From positions 1,674,001 through 1,738,000 of the forward strand of contig NZ_CP060707.1 of NCBI RefSeq assembly GCF_003048675.2: a stretch of 64,000 nucleotides of DNA, written 5' to 3'. Below the pieces are notes generated by a model. That model made no database searches. It worked only from the letters and a program-made list of their open reading frames with translations, and had not been told where the DNA came from. Below, in pieces: positions 56,251 through 64,000 of the stretch (within the stretch, counting starts at the first letter, position 1; each line of letters opens with the position of its first letter). Source of the DNA: Campylobacter concisus. Its GTDB lineage: Bacteria; Campylobacterota; Campylobacteria; Campylobacterales; Campylobacteraceae. The position numbers and the translations under genes are program-made.

Positions 56251-57038
56251 TAATCTCTTCCTTTTGCAAGCGGAATTCCTCTTGTCGTTTCTAATATAAA
56301 TTTACACATTTTTTTAACATTTTCGTCGCTGGTTTTTGCGATCAGCTCATTTGCTTGATCTTTTAGGCTAACTCCTTGATTAAACAAAAATTTATAAGCG
56401 CGAACAAGTTCTTCAACCTGCTCTTTATCAAACCTACGCCTAATGCCAACTAAATTTAAGCTTCTTATATAGGCTCTGTTGCCCTCAGCTAGGCAAAATG
56501 GCACTACATCTTGGCTGAGCGCACTAGCCCCTGCGACCATGCAGCTTTCACCTACTCTAACAAACTGGTGAATAGGCGTAAGACCGCCCACAACAGCGTA
56601 GTCGCCAAGCTCGACGTGACCTGCTAGAGTTGCGTTATTTGCCAAAATGACGTTGCTGCCTATTATGCAGTCGTGTGCGATGTGAGAATATGCCATGATA
56701 AAGGCGTTATCGCCGATCCTTGTTATACCATCGCCCTTGTGCGTGCCTGAGTTTATCGTGCAAAACTCACGTATAGTTGCGTGCTCGCCGATGATGACGC
56801 CAGTATCGACCTCATCTTTATAGCTGATATCTTGCGGGATGTCGCCCACGATCGCGTAGCTAAATACACGAGAGTTATCGCCGATCCTCGTCTTGCCAAG
56901 CACCCTTGCGCCTTGTTTTATCGTGACGTTGTTGCCAAGGACCGCATTTTTACTCACAAATGCGTAAGCCTCGATATTTGCGTCATCTCCAATGATCGCT
57001 CCATCTTCTATAACTGCTGTTTGGTGGATATTTTTCAT
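56250..57038 (-). CDS. lpxA: UDP-N-acetylglucosamine acyltransferase
   Basis: First committed lipid A enzyme, 262 residues from ATG 57038 ([13 protein letters not shown]); a longer reading to 57059 is not needed. Left-handed beta-helix hexapeptide repeats run through the first ~180 residues. The catalytic His lies in [15 protein letters not shown] helical tail ([20 protein letters not shown]) follows. Same operon as fabZ and clpX. Confidence 0.96.
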   Translation of the reverse strand: MKNIHQTAVIEDGAIIGDDANIEAYAFVSKNAVLGNNVTIKQGARVLGKTRIGDNSRVFSYAIVGDIPQDISYKDEVDTGVIIGEHATIREFCTINSGTHKGDGITRIGDNAFIMAYSHIAHDCIIGSNVILANNATLAGHVELGDYAVVGGLTPIHQFVRVGESCMVAGASALSQDVVPFCLAEGNRAYIRSLNLVGIRRRFDKEQVEELVRAYKFLFNQGVSLKDQANELIAKTSDENVKKMCKFILETTRGIPLAKGRD

Positions 57039-57063
57039 TGTCTCTCTTTTTTTAAGCAAAAGC

Positions 57064-57510
57064 CTATTTATCGACTATCATCGCTTTTAGTTCAGCCTCA
57101 GCGCATAGCACATTATCGACGTATGCCTTGCCCTCAAGCACCCAGATATTGCCTTTATGTTTTAATACATTTAATCTATACTCTAGCCTATCTCCAGGGC
57201 GGACTGGATGGCGAAATTTCGCTCCGTCTATGCTCATAAAATAGACCACTTTATTCTCGATGCCAGCTTGATGCTCGTCGCTCATACTCTTAAACGCTAA
57301 CACGCCGCCAGCTTGCGCCATGCCCTCAATGATCATCACGCCAGGATAGATCGGGTGACCTGGGAAGTGCCCCTGAAATATCGGCTCGCCAATGGTTACA
57401 TTTTTATAAGCGACGATGTTTTTTGCAGGCTCTAGCTCGACAACTCTATCGATAAGCAAAAAAGGAAATCTATGTGGAAGAATTTTTTGAATTTCTACGA
57501 CGTCTATCAC
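57064..57510 (-). CDS. fabZ: 3-hydroxyacyl-ACP dehydratase
   Basis: 148-residue hot-dog enzyme dehydrating beta-hydroxyacyl-ACP. The catalytic His is in [14 protein letters not shown] and Glu in IEGMAQAGG. The start [13 protein letters not shown] is typical. Leads into lpxA (25 nt apart). Confidence 0.96.
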   Translation of the reverse strand: MIDVVEIQKILPHRFPFLLIDRVVELEPAKNIVAYKNVTIGEPIFQGHFPGHPIYPGVMIIEGMAQAGGVLAFKSMSDEHQAGIENKVVYFMSIDGAKFRHPVRPGDRLEYRLNVLKHKGNIWVLEGKAYVDNVLCAEAELKAMIVDK

Positions 57511-57620
57511 GTTTTAGCCTTAGTAATGTAAATTTTGGCAGATTGTAACAAATTTATACTAAGAAAAAAATTATTAGCCTCTTTTACAATCTCTGAAATT
57601 TAGCCTTAATGGGTCTAAAT

Positions 57621-58697
57621 TTAGCTCTCTAAAACCAAAATTTCTTCGCTGTCGTTGTAAAAAACAGCCTTTGCGTAAATTTCGTAGCTGCCCTTTTTGA
57701 CCTCGTCTAAGATGATGATAGGATTTTGCGAAAACTCCCCGCATATCTGCCTACGAAATTTCATCTCAGCGCCAAGCTCTAGCGGCCTTTTACAAAGCTC
57801 ATCAACGCTTTTAAATTTGCTATTTGTAAATTTATTAAAGCGCTCTATGCCCATAAATATCGCACCCTCTTTTAGTTCATCGTCCATTTCGCAGTCGCGC
57901 TCTACATTTAGCTTTAAATTCTCTCTTTTAAAGCCAGAGTAGAGCACAAAGTAGCTTGGCACCACTGCATTTTGAAATTTCACACTAGCGCGCAAAAGCC
58001 TGTAGTTTAAAAATCGCCTTCTAAAAAGGTGAAATTTCTCCCCCTTTGCCTCACAAAGGCGCACCTTTTTGTAAAGCTCAAGTCTAGCCTCAATGCTGCC
58101 ATAAAGTGCCCTTGCGTGCAGCTCGCTCATTAGCTCACTTTGGGGTAAATTTTGCGAGTCGCGCTGTTTTTTTAGCGCAAAGACGCAGCCGCAGTAGTTT
58201 TGGTGATAGAGTTTGTCTTTTTTAGCGAGGATAAACTGCTCGCTTGTGCCACCATTTTTTCTATAATCAACCGCAACGGCTTCTAAATTTGAGCCAGCCA
58301 CCGCCTCATCAAGCGCCTTTTTAAGCTGAGAAAAGTCCTTTTTTGGGCTCATCAAAAGTGTCGTCGTGATCTTATTTAGACCAAGATCAAGTGCTTTTTT
58401 AGCGGAGTCTTTCATACGAAAGTCAAAGCAGTACTCGCACCTTTTGCCCTTTTCTGGCTCATCTTCAAGCCCCTTTGTGCCACCAAGCCAAGCTTCGTAG
58501 TCATACTCGCCACATATTAGCTTGATGCCAAGCTTCTCACAGCTTCGCTTCACGTCCTCAAAACGCAGTAAAAACTCACTATATGGATGTATGTTTGGAT
58601 CGTAAAAATAGCCTACTATTCGCTCATTTGGATAGTCTTTTCGTAGGCGCTGTAAAAAGTAGTGGCTATCGACCGAGCAGCAGATATGAACTAGCAA
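57621..58697 (-). CDS. queH: Epoxyqueuosine reductase QueH
   Basis: 358-residue protein for the last step of queuosine synthesis, resembling QueH (DUF208). Cysteine pairs for its 4Fe-4S and metal sites are HICCSVDS at residues 4-11 and RCEYCFDFRM near 90. The first ~190 residues match the family; the extra ~150 C-terminal residues are less conserved. The start is TTG at 58697 with AAGG 7 nt upstream; no in-frame ATG is available. Confidence 0.88.
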   Translation of the reverse strand: MLVHICCSVDSHYFLQRLRKDYPNERIVGYFYDPNIHPYSEFLLRFEDVKRSCEKLGIKLICGEYDYEAWLGGTKGLEDEPEKGKRCEYCFDFRMKDSAKKALDLGLNKITTTLLMSPKKDFSQLKKALDEAVAGSNLEAVAVDYRKNGGTSEQFILAKKDKLYHQNYCGCVFALKKQRDSQNLPQSELMSELHARALYGSIEARLELYKKVRLCEAKGEKFHLFRRRFLNYRLLRASVKFQNAVVPSYFVLYSGFKRENLKLNVERDCEMDDELKEGAIFMGIERFNKFTNSKFKSVDELCKRPLELGAEMKFRRQICGEFSQNPIIILDEVKKGSYEIYAKAVFYNDSEEILVLES

Positions 58698-58723
58698 ATT
58701 TGACCTTTTTTGCTTGCATTATA

Positions 58724-59473
58724 TCAAAGTTTGGCGTCATAAAATTTAGCTGCATCGAGGTATTTTTTAAGGACATTTTGGCTTGCAAGATCTTCAAATT
58801 TACCCCACGCCACTTGCTTGCCAGCCTCTATTATTAGCACCTTTTGCGCTATCTTCATCGCACTTAAAATATCGTGCGTGATAAAGATAATGCTGATCTT
58901 TTCATCTAAGCTTAAAAGCAAATTTATGATCTTTTGCTTCGTCTCATTATCAAGCCCGCTTGTTATCTCGTCGCAGATTAGGATTTTTGGCTTTGAAAGC
59001 AGCGCTAGCAGTATCCCAACCCTCGTCGCCTCGCCGCCACTTAGCTGAGATGGATATTTTTCTAAAATTTCATCTTTTAAATTTAAATTTACTAGAAGCT
59101 CTTTGAGCTCATTTTCGCTAAAGCTAAGCTTAAGATATGATCTCACATGAGCGATGGCTGTTTTTACTTTTAGCGCTGGATTTAGGGCTTGTTTTTGGTT
59201 TTGCAAGATATATCTGATATCTTTTTTTAGCTCATTTTTGTCCGTGATCTCTTCATTATTTATATAAATTTTGCCCCCACTTTTTGGCTCGCTAAATGAT
59301 ATGAGCTTTGCAAGCGTGCTTTTACCACTGCCACTTTGACCCAAAATGGCTAAATTTTCGCCATCATCAAGCTCGAAATTTATCCCCTCTAAAAGGTGCA
59401 ACACTTCAGCCCTAGCGTTAAAATGCTCCTTAAAACTTAAACTTTTTGAGACGTTTTCAAGCCTGATTTTCAC
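58724..59473 (-). CDS. Nickel/peptide ABC transporter ATPase (second)
   Basis: 249 residues from GTG 59473 (AAAGGA 6 nt before; GTGA overlap with the previous gene). ABC domain with Walker A GQSGSGKST, signature LSGGEATRV, Walker B ILICDEITSGLD and switch His ITHD. It is of the NikE/OppF class, counterpart of C. jejuni Cj1580c (nikV). Nickel is the suggested substrate from that comparison; peptides cannot be excluded. Confidence 0.85.
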   Translation of the reverse strand: MKIRLENVSKSLSFKEHFNARAEVLHLLEGINFELDDGENLAILGQSGSGKSTLAKLISFSEPKSGGKIYINNEEITDKNELKKDIRYILQNQKQALNPALKVKTAIAHVRSYLKLSFSENELKELLVNLNLKDEILEKYPSQLSGGEATRVGILLALLSKPKILICDEITSGLDNETKQKIINLLLSLDEKISIIFITHDILSAMKIAQKVLIIEAGKQVAWGKFEDLASQNVLKKYLDAAKFYDAKL

Positions 59474-60150
59474 GCATTTTCCTTTAAATTTAGCCGCCCA
59501 TCTCTCATCTGCCAAATTTCATCACTAAGATAGCTTGTCAGCGCCTCATCGTGTGAGATAAAGATGACGCTCATCTTGCCCTTTAAGCTCTCTAAGATGC
59601 CTGCCACATGGCTACCGCTAATGCTATCAAGCCCGCTTGTTATCTCATCGCAGATTAAAATTTTTGGCTTCAGACAAAGCGCCAGAGCGATCTGCACACG
59701 GCTCGCCTCGCCGCCACTTAGCTCGTATGAGTATTTGTGCCAGATGAGATTTGCATTACCCAGCCCAAACTCCCTAAAATAAGCAAATGCAAGCTCTTTA
59801 TTTGATTTATTATCGCCGCCAAGATAGGCGTTAAAGTGATCGCCCACGTTTAAGAGCGGATGAAGGCTTGCAACTGAGTTTTGAAAAACGAGCGCAGCGA
59901 CCTTTTTTCGGTGCTCTTTTAGCTCATTTTGGCTAAGTTTTAAGATATCTTTTTTGTAAATGCTAAATTTATCCGCTCTCACTCTAAAATCATCATCAAA
60001 AAGCCTTATTAAACTCTTTGCAAAGAGCGATTTACCACTGCCACTTGCACCTGTGATACCTATAAATTTACCCTCACTCATATCAAAATCAAGCTCACGC
60101 AAAAGCTTTTTATCCTTATAAAAAACGTTTAAATTTTTAATCTCTATCAT
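59470..60150 (-). CDS. Nickel/peptide ABC transporter ATPase (first)
   Basis: 226 residues from ATG 60150 (MIEIKNLNVFYKD); the longer frame to 60246 would bury the start in the permease gene and is rejected. Walker A GASGSGKS, signature LSGGEASRV, Walker B ILICDEITSGLD, switch ISHD. NikD/OppD class, counterpart of Cj1581c. It overlaps the permease stop by 4 nt. Confidence 0.86.
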   Translation of the reverse strand: MIEIKNLNVFYKDKKLLRELDFDMSEGKFIGITGASGSGKSLFAKSLIRLFDDDFRVRADKFSIYKKDILKLSQNELKEHRKKVAALVFQNSVASLHPLLNVGDHFNAYLGGDNKSNKELAFAYFREFGLGNANLIWHKYSYELSGGEASRVQIALALCLKPKILICDEITSGLDSISGSHVAGILESLKGKMSVIFISHDEALTSYLSDEIWQMRDGRLNLKENA

Positions 60151-60947
60151 ATTTTTATATTGCCATTTTTTGAATTTGACGTGATGATCGAGGTTGCGAG
60201 GATGAGCAAAAAGAGCGTCACGCCAGGGAAAAGCACCATCCACCAAGAGCCCAGAAAAAGCGCCTCTTTGCTCTCATTTAGCATGATGCCAAGGCTTATT
60301 TTATTTGCGTCGCTACCCACGCCAAAAAAGCCAAGCGTAGCCTCCATGACGACCGCGTTTATCGCGTTTATGCCAAAGATACTAACTATTAGATGCTTTA
60401 AATTTGGCAAAATTTCAAAGCATATAAGGCTAAATTTGCTAGCTCCATTTATCACAGCTTGCTCGGCGTAGTCGCACTTTTTACTAAGTCTTAAATTTTG
60501 CATAAAGACTTTTGCGCCTTGCATAAACGAGCAAATGGCGATGATAAAAGAGGTTATGAGCAGATCTCCACTACTAAATGAGCTAAAAAGCATGATAAAA
60601 ACGATGTTTGGTATGCTTAAAAAAGCATCAAGCCCCTTGTCAAAAAGGCTCTCACAAACCTTGCTCTTGCTCGTGCCAAAATATGCGTAGATGAGCGAGA
60701 AAAGCGTCGTTAAAAAGCCAGCTAGTAGCAAGATAAGAAGCGAGTTTTTAAGCGCGTAGGCTACTCTTATAAGATTGTCCCTACCAAGGATATCAGTGCC
60801 AAAGATGTGCTCGCTACTTGGGGCTAAATTTACCGCCATAAAGTCAGTGAAATTTGGCTCAAATTTAGAAAAAAACGGCGTCACAAAGGCAAATGTGACA
60901 AGTGCTAAAAAGACAAAACAGGCTAGGAAAAATATGACTTTTCTCAT
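60147..60947 (-). CDS. Nickel/peptide ABC transporter permease C
   Basis: 266 residues with six helices and the permease loop region INGASKFSLICFEILPNLKHLI. The N-terminal block SSEHIFGTDILGRDNLIRVAYAL is the NikC/DppC mark. It overlaps permease B by 4 nt and forms the heterodimeric channel with it. Confidence 0.88.
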   Translation of the reverse strand: MRKVIFFLACFVFLALVTFAFVTPFFSKFEPNFTDFMAVNLAPSSEHIFGTDILGRDNLIRVAYALKNSLLILLLAGFLTTLFSLIYAYFGTSKSKVCESLFDKGLDAFLSIPNIVFIMLFSSFSSGDLLITSFIIAICSFMQGAKVFMQNLRLSKKCDYAEQAVINGASKFSLICFEILPNLKHLIVSIFGINAINAVVMEATLGFFGVGSDANKISLGIMLNESKEALFLGSWWMVLFPGVTLFLLILATSIITSNSKNGNIKI

Positions 60948-61882
60948 AAATTTCTCTTATCTGCCAAGATAGCAAAAATTTTAGCCAGCAAATTTGCAAA
61001 AACGACAAAAACAGCCGTTAGCAAAATGGTCGCAAGTGCGACTGGATAGTCTTTAGCGATGACTGCATCAAGGCTAAGCTTGCCTATACCTGGAAATGAA
61101 AAAATGCTCTCAATGACGTATGAGCCAGCAAAAACGCCAGCTACAAGTGTGGCGAAATAATAGACTATATCGGTGCTTGCGTGCTTTATGGCAAAGAGAT
61201 AAATTTTGCCCCGTCCCAAGCCTCTAGCGTGAGCCGTCTGGATAAAGTCGGCGTTTAGGCTTTGATTTAGCCTGTCTCTTACAAATTTCACGTTTGCGCC
61301 AAGGTGTGGCAAGATGATGGCAAGCGTTGGCAAGATGATAAATTTAGCCCCAACGCCGCTAGATCCTAGCTCGTTTGCCCCAGAGCTTGGTAGCAAGTTT
61401 AGATAGACGCTAAAGATCGCTATTAGCACGAGTGCGATGTAAAAATGAGGGAGTGATGCCAGCAAAAAGGAGCTAAAATTTATAAAGATATCAGCAAATT
61501 TATTCTTATAAATGGCGCTTAAAAGCCCCAAGAAAAAGGACAAAAGAGTTATCAGAAAAAACGAAGCAAAAAATAAAATAAGCGAGTTTAAGAGCCTCTC
61601 TTTAATGAGCAGCGACACACTTGCCCCGCTTACAAAGCTAGTGCCAAAGTCGCCTGTGACAAAGTGAGCCAGCCATCTAAAATACTGCACGAAAAAGCCA
61701 TCTTTTAGCCCCAAATTTTCTAAAATTTGCTCTTTTATGGCTAAATTTATCGCCTCACTCCTTGAAAACATCGCGTCAGTGACATTTCCTGGCAAAAAGT
61801 ATATGAGCAAAAATAGAAAAAATGAGATAAAAAACAGCAACCCAAGACTTGAGATCGCTGTTTTTAAAATGGCTCTAAACAA
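60944..61882 (-). CDS. Nickel/peptide ABC transporter permease B
   Basis: 312 residues, six helices. NikB/DppB class features are the N-terminal helix, GDFGTSFVSGASVSLLIKERL and the loop QTAHARGLGRGKIYLFAIKHA. It follows the binding protein by 12 nt. Counterpart of Cj1583c. Confidence 0.88.
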   Translation of the reverse strand: MFRAILKTAISSLGLLFFISFFLFLLIYFLPGNVTDAMFSRSEAINLAIKEQILENLGLKDGFFVQYFRWLAHFVTGDFGTSFVSGASVSLLIKERLLNSLILFFASFFLITLLSFFLGLLSAIYKNKFADIFINFSSFLLASLPHFYIALVLIAIFSVYLNLLPSSGANELGSSGVGAKFIILPTLAIILPHLGANVKFVRDRLNQSLNADFIQTAHARGLGRGKIYLFAIKHASTDIVYYFATLVAGVFAGSYVIESIFSFPGIGKLSLDAVIAKDYPVALATILLTAVFVVFANLLAKIFAILADKRNL

Positions 61883-61894
61883 AGTTTTTATCCA

Positions 61895-63427
61895 CTATTT
61901 TACTTGCCACTCTCTTATATTCCATAAAAATCCAGCCCCGTGATGCCCCAAAATTTGCGTCTTGATGCCTGAAATTTTGTTATTAAAAACGAGCGGATAG
62001 TCAAGATAGGCTATAAAAATGTAAGGTGGATTTTCATGAAGCGCTTTTAGAAATTCTTTATAGTATTTTTTCCTAAGCTCTACGTCCTTTGTGTATCTCG
62101 CGTTTTTTAGGGCGCTATCGACATTTTCGTCCTTGTAGTGACTAAAGTTCCAGCCATTTTCATTTACGCTCACATCGGCAAATCCGCCAAAAATTCTATA
62201 TGTGTGAAAGTCTGGATCAAACGGGCTTCCCCAGCCGATCACGAAGCTATCTACCTTGCTTATGCTAAAGGCTGTTCTTGGCTTTGCGTAGGCTTTGGCT
62301 TTTACACCAAATTTATTTAGCTCGCTGCTTAAAATTTTAGCTAAATTGACTCTTAAGATGTCGTTATTAAAGGCGTAGATGTCAAAGCCAAGCTCCTTGC
62401 CGTCCTTTTCAAAAAAGCCAGCCTTATTTTTCTTAAAGCCACTCTTTTCAAGTAGCTCTTTTGCCTTTTGCGGATCGTAACTAAATTTAAACTCGCTGCC
62501 ATTTGCAAAGCTTTTTTCTATCGGGTTATTCGCTACGCTTGCATATCCATGAAATAAGCTTTTAACTATCTCATCTTTATTTACGGCGTAGTTTAGGGCG
62601 ATCCTTACATTTTTATCTTGAAAGATAGGATCTTCAAGGTTAAACATCAAAGCTCTATAGTCTGCGCTTTTAAACTTAAGCAGGCCAAGTTTTTTATCAT
62701 CTTTTATGAAATTTACCCCTGTTGGAGAGATGAGCGCAACGTCGATCTCGCCGCTTTTTAGTCCAACTAGTCTTAAATTTTCATCGCCGACGATCTTAAA
62801 AAATACCTTTTTTATCTTTGGCCCGCCTTTATAGAATTTCTCATTTGCCGCAAATTCCAAGCTCTCATCTTTTTTCCATTTTACAAGCTTGTATGCGCCA
62901 GTGCCGATAGGGGCGTCATTAAATTTATCAGTCGCGATATCTTTGCCCTTTAAAATGTGCTCAGGCAAAACGCCAAAGCTAAGTGCGTCAAGAAAAGGCG
63001 GAAAAGGCTCACTAAGCGTGATCTTAACTTTATAATCACCCAAAATTTCAACGCTTTTTACCACCTCGTAGTTTGAGATAGCAGGCGCGTTTAGCTTCTT
63101 ATCTTGAGCCGCTTCGATGGTAAATTTAACGTCTTTTGCGCTAAATTTCACCCCGTCATGCCAAAAAACATCATCTCTTAGCTCAAAAATATACTCCAGC
63201 CCGTCATCACTCACCTGCCAAGACTTGGCAAGCTCAGGCACCACGTGGCTATTTTCATCGTGGCTAGTAAGTCCAGAAAAAACTAGCGAAAGCGTAGGAT
63301 CGTGATCCTCGTCGTAAAGTGGGTTTATACGAGGTGTTTGCTCCTCGATAGCGACTACAACGGCATTTTCATTTGCATAAGCAAAGGCAGAAAATAACAA
63401 AAACAATAAAACCAAAGACCTCTTCAT
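61895..63427 (-). CDS. Nickel/peptide ABC transporter substrate-binding protein
   Basis: 510 residues from ATG 63427, 6 nt after AAGGAG (GTG 63430 is less likely). A Sec signal peptide (LVLLFLLFSAFAYA) is followed by the family 5 solute-binding protein fold with LAKSWQVSDDGLEYIFELRDD and WHDGVKFSAKDVKFT. The operon order matches the C. jejuni nikZYXWV nickel importer, whose binding protein is NikZ (Cj1584c). A NikR-like inverted repeat lies just upstream, which supports nickel as substrate; direct proof is missing. Confidence 0.88.
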   Translation of the reverse strand: MKRSLVLLFLLFSAFAYANENAVVVAIEEQTPRINPLYDEDHDPTLSLVFSGLTSHDENSHVVPELAKSWQVSDDGLEYIFELRDDVFWHDGVKFSAKDVKFTIEAAQDKKLNAPAISNYEVVKSVEILGDYKVKITLSEPFPPFLDALSFGVLPEHILKGKDIATDKFNDAPIGTGAYKLVKWKKDESLEFAANEKFYKGGPKIKKVFFKIVGDENLRLVGLKSGEIDVALISPTGVNFIKDDKKLGLLKFKSADYRALMFNLEDPIFQDKNVRIALNYAVNKDEIVKSLFHGYASVANNPIEKSFANGSEFKFSYDPQKAKELLEKSGFKKNKAGFFEKDGKELGFDIYAFNNDILRVNLAKILSSELNKFGVKAKAYAKPRTAFSISKVDSFVIGWGSPFDPDFHTYRIFGGFADVSVNENGWNFSHYKDENVDSALKNARYTKDVELRKKYYKEFLKALHENPPYIFIAYLDYPLVFNNKISGIKTQILGHHGAGFLWNIREWQVK

Positions 63428-63461
63428 CACTTGCTCCTTTGTTTAAAAAATATTTGACGAA

Positions 63462-63492
63462 TAGTAATACGAAATGCATAAAAGTATTATTA
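63462..63492. promoter_or_regulatory. NikR-like inverted repeat upstream of the nickel operon
   Basis: TAGTAATAC and GTATTATTA face each other across 13 bases (TAATAC at 63465-63470, GTATTA at 63484-63489). Arms and long spacer resemble NikR operators (E. coli GTATGA-N16-TCATAC; Helicobacter TATTA-type half-sites). It starts about 35 bp before the substrate-binding gene and overlaps its likely promoter. The gap 63431-63602 is otherwise AT-rich. Confidence 0.45.
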
Positions 63493-63602
63493 AGATAAAT
63501 GTAAATTCATTGTATAGAAAATTTGAAATTTCTAACTATCTTTTAACCTTTTTTAAAGTAAAATCAGGGCTTATTTTAGCTGACAAAAAGGTAAATTTCA
63601 CA

Positions 63603-64000
63603 ATGGATAAAAAGAAAAAAATAGCCCTGATCACTGGCATCTGCGTAGTTTCACTTTTGCTTATCTACACGCTTCTTGGCTTTTTTGGTCTGCCTTATGC
63701 TATCAAAAATATCGCGCCAAAGTACCTAAAAGACTACAACGCAACGCTTTTTGTAAGTGATGCTAAATTTAATCCCTTTACCTTCGAGCTAAATGCTACA
63801 AATGCCGAGCTAAACACCACTTCACCGCTTTTTAGCACGAAGCAGATCGACCTTAAGCTAAAGCCATTTTCTATCTTTAAAAAGCTAGTTGAGATAGACA
63901 TTTTTAGGCTAGATGAGCCAAAAGTAAAGATCGCAAGAGATAAAAAGGCAAATTTTAACTTTAGCAATTTTATAAGCGATGATAACGCAACTAGCGAAGA
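63603..64000 (+). CDS. DUF748-family (AsmA-like) protein, 3' end outside window
   Basis: The first ~132 residues of a long protein. ATG at 63603, preceded by AAAAGG. A membrane helix (about residues 7-26, ALITGICVVSLLLIYTLLG) is followed by AKYLKDYN-type and DAKFNPFTFELNATNAEL, which matches the DUF748 opening (NPFTLxL). These AsmA-like envelope proteins are large and periplasmic with poorly defined roles in lipid or outer-membrane homeostasis. It is divergent from the nickel operon. Confidence 0.75.
   Translation, partial: MDKKKKIALITGICVVSLLLIYTLLGFFGLPYAIKNIAPKYLKDYNATLFVSDAKFNPFTFELNATNAELNTTSPLFSTKQIDLKLKPFSIFKKLVEIDIFRLDEPKVKIARDKKANFNFSNFISDDNATSE

Noticed and set aside
59470-60246. 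Longer start of the nickel ABC ATPase at 60246
   Set aside because: It would overlap the permease by 100 bp and adds residues that are out-of-frame permease sequence; ATG 60150 gives the normal ABC start.

Overview
The window looks like chromosome of a Campylobacter, most like the C. concisus group. Base composition is AT-rich (high thirties % GC by eye) and the short words AAATTT and TTTAGC are everywhere. Gene strings match ones I know from C. jejuni: pyrF-nusB-ribH-kdsA-EamA/der-aroK-trpS-serS, the p19/ftr1 iron locus, fabZ-lpxA-clpX-mreB-mreC-carB, tupABC and a nik-type ABC operon. The species call is inference. No rRNA, tRNA, CRISPR, prophage or insertion sequence was recognised.

Layout. 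1-8718 is a formate/tungsten block: the 5' part of a TAT-exported selenocysteine formate dehydrogenase (fdhA copy 1), its small TAT protein and a TorD-type chaperone on the minus strand; a tungstate ABC importer (tupB-tupC divergent from tupA); then a cytoplasmic FdhF-type selenocysteine formate dehydrogenase. 9164-21579 is mostly housekeeping (nucleotide, riboflavin, KDO, shikimate, translation) with a paired SMR exporter and two lipoprotein/membrane proteins interposed. 21634-31015 holds a DUF2920 hydrolase, a TraT-like lipoprotein and the complete P19/FTR1 iron-uptake operon. 31332-42576 returns to formate and selenium: fdhB and fdhA copy 2, its small TAT protein, a DsbG-like thiol protein, selB-selA, and a divergent polyferredoxin, TorD paralogue and Met/His-tailed membrane protein. 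42594-64000 is housekeeping again (rmuC, carboxynorspermidine dehydrogenase, rdgB, MFS, YhiN-like, carB, mreCB, clpX, lpxA, fabZ, queH), a nickel/peptide ABC operon and the start of a DUF748 protein.

How it fits together. All three catalytic formate dehydrogenase subunits have an in-frame UGA at the active site. Each UGA is followed 13 nt later by a 5-bp hairpin with a GGU-type loop, so selA and selB in the window presumably serve them; selC and selD were not seen. The tungstate importer would supply the metal, two TorD paralogues would guard folding and TAT export, and the polyferredoxin may move electrons. The main regulatory observation is an inverted repeat, ATATGC-N7-GCATAT, upstream of all three formate dehydrogenase units (one half-site mismatch in the third). 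A differently ordered palindrome overlaps the tupA promoter.

A second unexplained structure is a hairpin-bearing intergenic repeat in the two large gene-poor gaps (16131-16532 and 44127-44701). Its outer stem sequences differ between copies yet still pair, and a 16-base core is identical in three copies. Both signals can be tested by a genome-wide scan.
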